Shown here in pieces: positions 52,641 through 61,040 of a stretch of 64,000 nucleotides of DNA. Location: contig OZ038379.1 in assembly GCA_964036045.1 (NCBI GenBank), positions 84,311,178 through 84,375,177 on the forward strand, written 5' to 3'. This stretch comes from Eutreptiella sp. 'Long Island Sound 2002'. Lineage: Eukaryota; Euglenozoa; Euglenophyceae; Eutreptiales; Eutreptiaceae. Every line of letters starts with the position of its first letter. Position 1 is the stretch's first letter. The position numbers and the translations under genes are program-made. The notes below the pieces were generated by a model, which was not told where the DNA came from, made no database searches, and saw only the letters and a list, made by a program, of their open reading frames with translations.

Positions 52641-53050
52641 TCATGACAGCGGTCCACCAAAGTGGGCGAGGAGGTCAATAGTTTGGGTGAGATACTGTTT
52701 CTGCAAGTAATCTTGCCAAACGTTATTGTAGGACGGTAAAAAGGTTTCAACAGGCTCCTCGGTATCCCAGTCTTTGGTATAACCCTTCAAACGCACCTTG
52801 AAGAGAAGTCTCTTGCGGTGAGTACGGTGACCCGATATTCTCTTCACGTTATGAGCGTCCTCCGCAAAACGGGAGGGCGCTCTAGCAACCTCCTCCGTGT
52901 AGTTTAGAGGCACGGGGGAGCGCCGGGAGTTGACTGTCTTCATTAGACAATCAACGTGGACGTCAACTAACCTCTGTTGGTCCACTTGAATAACATAGAG
53001 GTCGTGAGCCTTCTTGGCCGAAACCTCATATGGCCCATCCCATTAGGGGC
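52641..53050 (-). CDS. Chromodomain and GPY end of chromovirus 2 integrase
   Basis: C-terminal part: WDGPYEVSAKKAHDLYVIQV (GPY/F-type module just after a stop near 53043), a polar linker, then LLFKVRLKGYTKDWDTEEP and FLPSYNNVWQDYLQKQ, a chromodomain closely similar to that of chromovirus 1 (shared KVRLKGxT core). The frame ends at 52641 in AHFGGPLS. Confidence 0.8.
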
Positions 53051-53812
53051 AAGTCTTATCACCAAGATTTTTACGTTTGCGACGGACCCATACGCGGTCT
53101 CCTATTGAGAAATTGCGGGGCATCCTCCTCCTCTTATTATACTTATGAGCCATTGTCTCTTGCACGTGAATCATAGCCCTACGTGCAAGAGCAAGAAGCT
53201 CCTCACGCGGGTCAAAGTAGTGAAAGGCGTCTTGCACAACCCCCTTAGGTTCAGCAAGAGGGGGCCCATTAGTACGGTTGTTTTTACCAAACACAATCTC
53301 GTTAGGCGTATAACCGGAAGGACATGTAGTCTCATGCCACACTCGTACAACGGCGGGCAAAACCTCTACCCAATTAGTGCCCTTCTTCAAGGTAACGGCT
53401 TTAGCAACGGCACGCCTTAGCTGCCTGTCAGTATTTTCTGCTTTGCCATTACCTTGGTGCCTACCCGCGAGACCCATAGTCGAGCGGGCACCAATCTTAG
53501 AACAAAGGGTTTGGATATTTGGCTCAAACATTGGGGCCCACGGCCAGAGCATATTTCAGGGGGGGCTCCGAACCTATGAACGCAGCGTTCCATCACCCAA
53601 TGGGCCGCTCTGTTATCCGTTAGCCCTTGGTCCTTGGCTTCATTACGAGGTTTAGGAAAAGCGATCGCGATGAGGTAGCCGGAAGACCGGCAAACACATA
53701 GGAGCATTCGGTCATACACCTCTCCATCATGAGAGGTGGAAGGGTAGTGAAACAGATCAAGCGCTATGGAGTCCACGGGCTCCATAGGTATAGGTATAAG
53801 GGTCATGTACCC
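53043..53812 (-). pseudogene. Integrase catalytic core of chromovirus 2
   Basis: From the LINE junction the frame reads YMTLIPIPMEPVDSIALDLF (first catalytic Asp in ALDLF) and HRFGAPPEICSGRGPQ, where the usual SDRG has become SGRG, so the second catalytic Asp is lost. After a frame change near 53500 it continues GRHQGNGKAENTDRQLRRAV (catalytic Glu), CPSGYTPNEIVFGKNN and FSIGDRVWVRRKRKNLGD. The protein is interrupted upstream by LINE 2 at residues GYMT. Confidence 0.85.
53800..53812. repeat. Target-site duplication of LINE 2, low-coordinate copy
   Basis: GGGTCATGTACCC, identical to 57468-57480. In this copy it is followed by 10 T, the complement of the LINE poly-A tail. Confidence 0.92.
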
Positions 53813-54548
53813 TTTTTTTTTTCTCTTGAAATACAAAGTTCTTTTGCATCGCGCCACTTGTCCATAGGAAGGCTAGCCCATGATGCAAATGGTGACCCTC
53901 ATCCCCGGGTCATCGGTTAGATGGGGCAGCAGTCGGGAACAGCGGGCGAGGGACAATGAGTGATTGGAGTAAATAAAACAGAGGTGGCTTCACGCCCTGA
54001 GCCCCATGCCCAGGGGCAGTGGCGACTGGAAAGGGGCAAGATGCGTGCGGGTAGACGCCAGAGAAAAGACCCTACATGGTGACAGGGGGATAATGGGGGG
54101 GGCAGGATGTCCACATGCAAATGGTCGGCGTTGGAGTGTGTGTCATGTGCACGGGCCAGCGTTCCACAGCTGGGGAAAATATAGCATGGCAGGCTTGCAA
54201 GGCGCAAGGGTGATCGTGTGACCAGCGAAAGTTCACAGAGGAACATGATTCAGAAAGAACATGAACATGAGAAGGATCCTGGTCTCCGACAGTCTGAGGG
54301 CCTGCTGTATGTAGAGAGCCCTGATGGCAGAGGTGGACTTAGTTTAAGTAGGCGATTCACTCTCGGAGGTTCTTGGACGTCCTGCGAAGGGCGATGGGCG
54401 AGTTAGGGCTCAGGGGGGGCCGTGGTCTGAGCATTGTGGGTGCAGAACATACAGGACAACACGTGTGCTGTCCAGGGTCAATGCAAAGACAACAGGCGTC
54501 GTGAGCCTGAGAAAAAAAAGGAAGAGGTACTCAGAAGAGGGGTAGTGG

Positions 54549-55778
54549 CTAGTGCAGGTCCTGCTGGCTGAACACTGATAGTCTGCGTGAGGAGGGGGGG
54601 ATGGCTGAGGCGAGGACGGCAGTTACCCTGTCAAGCACGCGGTCCTGATACTGAGAGACCACCTGTCGTGCAGCTCTGGAGCCGCCCTGGTGGGAGCGGA
54701 GCAATCTGCAAAGTGAAATTGGGACGCCCAGGCGTCCCACGATTCGTAGGTCCCGTCTGTGCGCTGTGGAGCGCAAGCTGGATACTAGAGCAGGGCACGG
54801 CCAGGATGAAACCCAGGCGGCAACCAGCGGATAGGCGTGGGAGCATTGGGCGAGCGTACCGTGCACATCGGAGTTGTGCCGAGTGGCACACACGGGACAG
54901 TTGTGGGGGGATGGGCGGTCCGCCCAAGAAGAGGCGTAGTGGGCGTACCCAATCCGGGACTGGGGGCCGAAGAGCCACTTGTGCCACGCTAGGCGCCTGA
55001 ACCTCAGTGGTCTCCAGGAGAGGGGGTGAAAATGGTCATGGGAGTGGGAGGGGATGTGATCAAACGTCCATGTTTTGTGGGGGGGCAGGACCAACTCACC
55101 GTGCTGAATGACATCCCACTTGGAGGTCGGGCGGGCTGGAGGGGGTTGGGGGACGGTCCTTCCTCCCTTGGCAAAGTCATCTGATACTTCGTTGAATTGG
55201 TAGCCAGCGTGGCCCTCGACCCATTCTAGCTGTTGCCCCTTCTGCTGGTGACATTTTCGGACCCTCAGCACCCATGCTGCCTGCCTCACGGGGCGTTTGG
55301 TGCTCTGGGCGGAGGATATGGCGCCTTTGCAGTCGAGGTGGATTTTCTGACCGTCGGTAGAGAAGTGTGAGCCCAGGAGGACGCCTACTAGGTCAGCCTT
55401 GTATGAGTTCAGGATACCCGGGACCCTGCACACAGCGATGTCACCACTGGGGAGCAGGGCTGCGGCACCAGACGCTGGGGGGGACCGTAGCTTACTACCA
55501 TCGGTGAACGTGTCTCCCGGTCTGTGGGGTGAGGGCACAATGTACACTGCAATGGTGAGCACTGACGAGGCTTGGCGGGTCAGGGTAGCGCTTTCCCGGG
55601 CGACATCAAGTGGTGTCGTGGTGGAGCTGGGGGCTGGACACAGCGTCAAGGAAAAGCCCGTAGGGCGACAGAGTGCGACGAGATGCCGTGCTGAAGGAGT
55701 GGATGTGCCGGTTGCGGTGCAGTGTGTCCAAAGCCCTGGTGGGGTGTAGGGTGGGGAAGTGTCCCAGGCCCAGTCCAT
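54549..55778 (-). CDS. RNase H and C-terminal zinc finger of LINE 2
   Basis: Frame of 409 codons. RNase H reads DTFTDGSKLRSPPASGAAAL (first Asp), a weak acidic position in YKADLVGVLLGS, KIHLDCKGAISSAQ (Asp) and EWVEGHAGYQFNEVSDDFAK (His, Asn-Glu, Asp). Near the C-terminus CPVCATRHNSDVHGTLAQC is a C-x2-C-x(8)-H-x(5)-C finger as in other APE-type LINEs. The first 75 residues are Pro/Ser-rich linker and may belong to another frame. Confidence 0.82.
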   Translation of the reverse strand: MDWAWDTSPPYTPPGLWTHCTATGTSTPSARHLVALCRPTGFSLTLCPAPSSTTTPLDVARESATLTRQASSVLTIAVYIVPSPHRPGDTFTDGSKLRSPPASGAAALLPSGDIAVCRVPGILNSYKADLVGVLLGSHFSTDGQKIHLDCKGAISSAQSTKRPVRQAAWVLRVRKCHQQKGQQLEWVEGHAGYQFNEVSDDFAKGGRTVPQPPPARPTSKWDVIQHGELVLPPHKTWTFDHIPSHSHDHFHPLSWRPLRFRRLAWHKWLFGPQSRIGYAHYASSWADRPSPHNCPVCATRHNSDVHGTLAQCSHAYPLVAAWVSSWPCPALVSSLRSTAHRRDLRIVGRLGVPISLCRLLRSHQGGSRAARQVVSQYQDRVLDRVTAVLASAIPPSSRRLSVFSQQDLH

Positions 55779-55949
55779 GGGAGCGATGGGTGTACAGTGT
55801 TTTGGTCGCTACGACTAGATGCAGGCCCAGGGCTCCGAACACAAAGTGTTCCATTATTTTGGCGAAGCACGTGGTCTGGGTCTTAGAGAGCGGTAGGCAC
55901 TCAGAGCGATAGAGGAGCCGCGGTATAACCATGGTATTGAGCAATAGCA

Positions 55950-57365
55950 CTCTGCCGATGACCTGAATGAGCTGCTGATGCAGTTCATTCAGCTGAGAGC
56001 GGAACTCTGCCTGTAGAACCTTCATTGCGGTGGGCACGTGGAGTTGCGCGGGTATGGGGTGGCCAAGGTGCATGAGGCAGGTGGTGCGTGCGAAAGTGCA
56101 AGTCACCTGTTCACTCCACGGCGGTGGCTCCGGGGCGGCAGTGAACTCGGATATCGTGGATCCATCGGCCTGCACAGGGTGCGGCGGGTGGTAGTACTTG
56201 GGCAGGGTGGGGGGTGGGGGGGACGGACGGATAGGGGGAGGGATTCGCTCTTGACGGCATTCACCTGGCAGCCGATCAGGCTCAGGGCGTGCTGGACTGA
56301 GGAGGCTGGTGTCTGGCCACCACGTGTTTGGGCGGGGGACGAGATGTCATCAACGTAGGCGGAGAGGGTGACTCCGTTCCGGGAGAGGAAACGCAGGGGG
56401 ATATCAAAGAGTATCACGAAAAGGAAACAGGAGAGAGGGCACCCCTGTTTTACACCGTGTGTGGTTGTGAACGCCACATCCTCTGCCCCTCGCAGGAATG
56501 TCGCACTGCGCGCAAGCACCAGAGAAATTAAGAGCAGTAGCTTGGCGGGCGTGCCCATCCTGAGGAGGGTACGGTGAATGAGGTAATTTGGGGGGCTGTC
56601 GAACGCATGGTATACATCGAAGGCCAGTTGGGCCTCTTTGTCGGCCATGTGTTTGAGTTCCTGTAGGAAGGCCTGGGTAGCGTGGGCGGTAGACGAGCCT
56701 TGGCGGCCGCCGAACTGTTTCGGTTGTAGCTGGGGGGCGATCAGGGCATATAGGGTGTGGTAGACCCATCTCATGAGCAGTCTATAAATAGGGTTGCTCA
56801 TGGCGATGGGTCGCCACCTATGGGGGTCCTGCCATTGACCTTTGCCTTTGAAAATGCAGAAGGTCTCAGAAACCAACCAGGGGTCGGGGATGGAGCCAGA
56901 CTTATAGCACAGAGTAAGGCATTTGTGCACTATGCCGAAAAGGGCATCGGGTGGGGAGGCCAGGAGGTATGGCGGTACTCCGTCCGGTCCTGGGGATTTT
57001 TTTTGTGGTGCGCGTGCCCGTTTCCTGAGCTCGGCTACCGCTCGGGGGGGCGGATCGGGTAATGCTGATTGCTGTGGTACGAGGTCGAGGGCCGTGGAAC
57101 ACGAGGGTGTGTTGCGCTGTAAAATGCGCTGTATTTTTCTGGTGGGGGTTGGGAGGGTGGATTGCAAGGGGGGCGTGAGCAGGGTGTTTTTGACACGCCG
57201 GTAAAAAGATTTGGAGCGGTGCTTGGCTTGCTTAGCCAGTTGGCGTACCACCATTGACCAGTTGGTCACATCGGTGTTGGTGCGTTGCGGGGGCGGCTTC
57301 TGCTCATTGACCTTCCGCATTGCCGTCAGCATGTGTGTGGTGAGTAGCGAGTATGTGTGCTCCAC
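55950..57365 (-). pseudogene. Reverse transcriptase of LINE 2
   Basis: RT blocks in order: AELRKRARAPQKKSPGPDG (near 57030-56980), VSETFCIFKGKGQWQDPHRW, PIAMSNPIYRLLMRWVYHTL, AFDVYHAFDSPPNYLIHRTL (first catalytic Asp), FTTTHGVKQGCPLSCFLF (near 56450), and TLSAYVDDISSPAQ (YVDD, near 56350). The frame ends at 56103 and the thumb continues in another frame from 56175 (TTCLMHLGHPIPAQLHVP, then NTMVIPRLLYRSECLPLSK), so one indel lies near 56150. The catalytic residues look intact. Confidence 0.88.
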
Positions 57366-57467
57366 TTCTGGGTATGTGTTCGGGACGGGTATGTTGCGGG
57401 CAAGTGCGCTTATTTTGCGTTGGTATTTAGAGACATCCCTCTGGTTCCACAGGGCACATCGGGCTTC

Positions 57468-57480
57468 GGGTCATGTACCC
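57468..57480. repeat. Target-site duplication of LINE 2, high-coordinate copy
   Basis: GGGTCATGTACCC, identical to 53800-53812. Read on the minus strand it encodes the shared Gly-Tyr-Met-Thr at which the integrase is cut. Confidence 0.92.
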
Positions 57481-57876
57481 TTGCTTGCGCTTGGTGTCAT
57501 GCGTGTGAATGGCAGATTTGGGACACGTTTGACATTGCAGTTACAGTGCTTTGTACAATCCCTCACCTTCCACGCCATGGTTAATTTCCTTCCAGTGTTT
57601 TTCCACACTGGAGGTACTTAAGTGAAGTGCATCGTGGTATTCGGCCACCAAACAATGCACCAGTGACGTAGGAACACACCACCGTGGTTTACGGACGAGC
57701 TTGTTATCCACAAATCTCAACCCATCTTGGAAGCTCCAATTCAATGCATCTTGCCACATTTCTTTGTAGTGTTCACAACTTAGGTAGTGTTCAGCCGAAT
57801 TTATCTCAAAAACATTTGGTGCATCCTCCCCATGTATAGGTGTTGCCTTCTTGTGGGACTTCCAAGATGTTTTCAT
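57481..57876 (-). pseudogene. Integrase zinc-finger segment of chromovirus 2
   Basis: The HHCC finger reads LVAEYHDALHLSTSSVEKHW then, after a frame slip, LQCQTCPKSAIHTHDTKRKQ directly before the LINE insertion. The residues run on into the core at 53812 once the LINE is disregarded. Upstream (57876-57700) is the inter-domain linker. Confidence 0.8.
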
Positions 57877-58845
57877 CTTGTCGATTCGCTCAAGTTTCTG
57901 AAGTTATTTCTTTTGCTTCGTCCCCCCCCCACTGGAGCCGAGAGCAGAGGGGGTGGATCACACGCGGGCGGCCCAATAGCCCGAGGCGCCGCCTTAGACC
58001 TAGTGACAACGGGTGCAACCACCGCCATCATGTCCCGCACATCGCCCAGCGCCGGGTTAGCAGGGTAAGCCCAACGAGACAAGAAATGACCCACAGGGTT
58101 CACGGGCCCCGGGGTGTAAACCACATGGAGGTCAATATTAGAGAATAACTCATGCCAACGCGCTTGGCGTAGAGAGGGACCCCCCAGGGTTTTGGGTTCC
58201 TCTGTAGCATGATTTTCAAGGCTACAGTGGTCCGTACGGACCTCCACTCGCTTGTCCCCCACAAAACCATGCCACTTTAGAAGGGACGCCACTATGGCGT
58301 AGCATTACTTTTCTCGCCGGCTCCGATTCAATTGGCTGCCTGAGAATTTACGTGAGAGAAAGGCAAGGGGGGAAGACCTTCCTGTTGTTCGGCCGCCCCC
58401 ACCCGCCCAATTACTAGCGTCCGGGTTAAGGACAAAGTCCTTATCCCAATCAACCAGTTGGAGGGGAACAATATCCGTGATAGCACGCTTGAGCTTCAAA
58501 AAGGCCTCGTTAGCCGAAGAATTCTAAGTTAGGCCTACCTTTTTCCCATTCTTATGCTTGGGCAAATTTCCCGACATTTCAATCAAAGGGGTAGCTATGG
58601 AGGCGTAGTTTTGGACATAACTCGAATAATAGTTTGCCAGGCCAAAGAACCCTCGGAGCTCCCGAACATTATCCGGTTTTTCCCAACGTTCAAGCGCCAA
58701 CATTTTCCCTGGCGCCGGCCGGCGTGTGCCATTTTCCAACACATGGCCACAAAATCAAACCGAACGCAAAAAGAAATCTGTTTTGCTAACCGAAACAACC
58801 AACTCCTCTTTTCTTAGCCTATCCAACACAGCACGCACGTCGAAT
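57870..58845 (-). pseudogene. RT connection and RNase H of chromovirus 2
   Basis: Begins DRLRKEELVVSVSKTDFFL, then GKMLALERWEKPDNVRELRG and FFGLANYYSSYVQNYASIA (end of gypsy RT and connection). RNase H follows: DKDFVLNPDASNWAGGGG (first Asp), SRREK-stop-CYAIVASLLKW (the stop falls on the catalytic Glu codon, GAA to TAA by one base), VEVRTDHCSLENHA (Asp) and PVGHFLSRWAYPANP, where the usual VADxLSR Asp is His. Frame changes occur near 58500-58520. Non-functional. Confidence 0.82.
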
Positions 58846-60504
58846 CATTGAGACCACAGAAGAAGTGTACGAACCAGGATATTGTTTGAGCACATGCTGG
58901 GAGGCCAGAGAAACAGGTGGGAAATGATAGTTGGAATCCACACAGTTTGCCAAATGTAACAGTTTTCCATTTGCAGAGAAGCTTAAAAGATGGCAGTGAA
59001 ACAATGTTACTTTTACAGGGAGCTTTACCCTTTCAAACGGTATTGGTTTTACAAAAGAGGATAAAACTTGAAACAGGATAGCAAGTAGCGAAACACTTCT
59101 GCAAAGAGGCTGAAACATGTCATTAGAACAGTTTAACATTTATCAAAAGGCACAATACATGGTGGCGAAAGACAAATACTCTTGCGAAAGTGGCCAGTGT
59201 GCTGAAGTGAGTCACTTATGCGTCTCGAGAAAAAGATAATAGTTGGTGGTGGAACAATTTTCATTCTCCAAAAGGGTACAATATATGGGAGTGAAAGCCT
59301 TTTGGTTTTTTGGATCGGCATGAGTGAGTGTAGACGTACTTTTAGAGAACAACTACGTTTGGTCCATGTAGGGGTTGCATACCAAACTCCGCAGCAAAAT
59401 GAAACATCATTTGGGTATGCAAACAATATTTAGCCCCAATCATCCAAGTAGTAAGAAGGAAACCGGGGGGGGGGTTGGAGGGACATTTGGGAGATGCTAT
59501 GGGTGGGCGGTCCACGTGGATGACAAAGCCCCTCCAAAGGTAAGAGTCGCAGGCACCACATTGTGGGGAGTGGCATACAACGTTGCACAAGTGTGCTTTT
59601 TCGAATCGTGCTAGAAACTGGTGATTTTTGGTTTTCAGGTGGGGGGCTGCGGCACAAATAGGGCCACCAAGGTTGTTGCCACGTAGGGGTGCTTCACAAT
59701 TAGGGCAGGGATTGCAATTTGAGGAGTCTACCTTACAGTGGTCTAGAGGTATCCACTACAGTCTACGGCAAAGTCTGCAGAGTTCTACTGGCGTACACAG
59801 GTATACAGATCTCTACACGTCTAGAAAGAAGTCTACAGACACTGGTTAACTTTCTTTACTGCTGTGGCTCGTTGTGAAATGTTGACCTGACTCGGCCCCA
59901 TGCTTTCAAAGCCCCTGCTATCAACTTAGGCTGGCCTTGGGTAGGTGTGCCTTCAAAAACTGGACCCTTTTCCATTAGGTGGCTCATCCCTCCTTCGTGC
60001 GAGGCACGGGAGAGCACCGAAACAATAAAGGCAATACCAGATCGACATCATAGTGACCCACTGAACAGATTTACGAGCGTCCCCGTTTATTGGTCCTAAA
60101 GAAAATATATTTAACACAGGATGGCAAAAGGAAGCATGCTCAAAACCCATGAAAACACGGTCATGTGAATGCTAAGCCGGGCCCTAATTAGCACATTGCA
60201 CAAAGCATGTGTAATGCGCAACAGGTAGGGGGTGAATCTCATCATGATATCACATGGGGATGTCTTGTTGATCTGCATCATACTATAGGCACTACTACAG
60301 AAAAGGCAAGGCAAGCAACAATTCAGGACCAAGAAAGGGGAGGTCAACAATGCATACAGCATGCACACCAGACTGGGACCCTTATGGCCTTAACATACAC
60401 AAGTGAACATATGCATTACAAACACCGGACACATGCATATGAGATCCTGCCTATGTCGCCCACGAGGGAGTTTGTACCACTCATGCCACCGGAGCATCTC
60501 TCCA
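58846..60504. other. No gene recognised; weak internal repeats
   Basis: CAAAAGGCACAATACATGG (near 59136) and CAAAAGGGTACAATATATGG (near 59270) are diverged copies of one motif followed by similar GAAAG sequence. Around 59740-59850 TCTAC/GTCTAC recurs many times. GTAGGTAAGTAGGTAGGTG near 60505 starts the next repeat. No coding frame is convincing. Confidence 0.45.
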
Positions 60505-61040
60505 GGTAGGTAAGTAGGTAGGTGCACTCGGTCGTGGAGAGGCGCCCCATGGTTCCTGCTGGCCTTGCCGCTGTGACGAACAGGAAGAAGCTCTGCGCTT
60601 GAAGAGGGGAGGCGGCTTACATCCTGCTAGACCTGTCTGGTGGCCCCCAACAAAGCGGCCCCGGGCAACACCGGAAGGGCAGATCGCCGCCAGCGTGACG
60701 TGCTTGTCTCGCCGGGAGGGTGTGCGCTCGTGCTTGCGCACGTCCCCTCCTTTGGGCGTAACCGCACAGGTTCACCGGACTTCCTGGCGTATCCCGTTCC
60801 CGAGGCATGCATGCATGTTCTTGGTACTGGGGTTCCGAGGAGCCTGGGTGTCGCACGCTCTGCCTCGAGTCCCAAAGCAGCGCAAGCCTTAGGATGCAGC
60901 CTTACCCCCGGGCTCCGGAATCCGTTTGGCTGGGTCACCTGCATGGCACGGGCTGCCTCAGTGCCCGGGCTATGGACACTGGGTTTCCTACTGTTGTGCG
61001 GCACTTGTGTTTGGGTCTGGGTTGTGCTTGTTTTCGGGTT
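60505..61040 (+). repeat. Family-A dispersed repeat, plus-orientation copy
   Basis: Inverted counterpart of 23190-23770, sharing the same landmarks throughout (GTGCACTCGGTCGTGGAGAG, AGAGGGGAGGCGGCTTA, GCATGCATG, CACCTGCATGGCACGGGCTG). It leads directly into the large minisatellite, which in the other copy is reduced to about one unit. Confidence 0.8.

Larger units (their letters stand above)
53813..57467 (-). mobile_element. LINE 2, 5'-truncated non-LTR retrotransposon
   Basis: A 3.65-kb minus-strand element bounded by a perfect 13-bp duplication (53800-53812, 57468-57480) and ending in a short poly-A tail (T run at 53813-53822 on the plus strand). It keeps RT, RNase H and a C-terminal finger, in that order. 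The endonuclease and ORF1 are missing at the 5' end, as expected from incomplete reverse transcription. About 735 bp (53813-54548) form its 3' untranslated region. Confidence 0.92.
52641..58845 (-). mobile_element. Chromovirus 2, 5'-truncated and split by LINE 2
   Basis: Minus-strand Ty3/gypsy element. Reading from high to low coordinates: RT connection region (from about 58845), RNase H, integrase zinc finger, then a 3.65-kb LINE (53813-57467), then integrase core, GPY module and chromodomain. The RT palm, protease and gag are missing beyond 58845, where unrelated sequence begins. Lesions include several frame changes, a stop at the catalytic Glu of RNase H and loss of an integrase Asp. It is clearly related to, but not a recent copy of, chromovirus 1. 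Confidence 0.88.
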
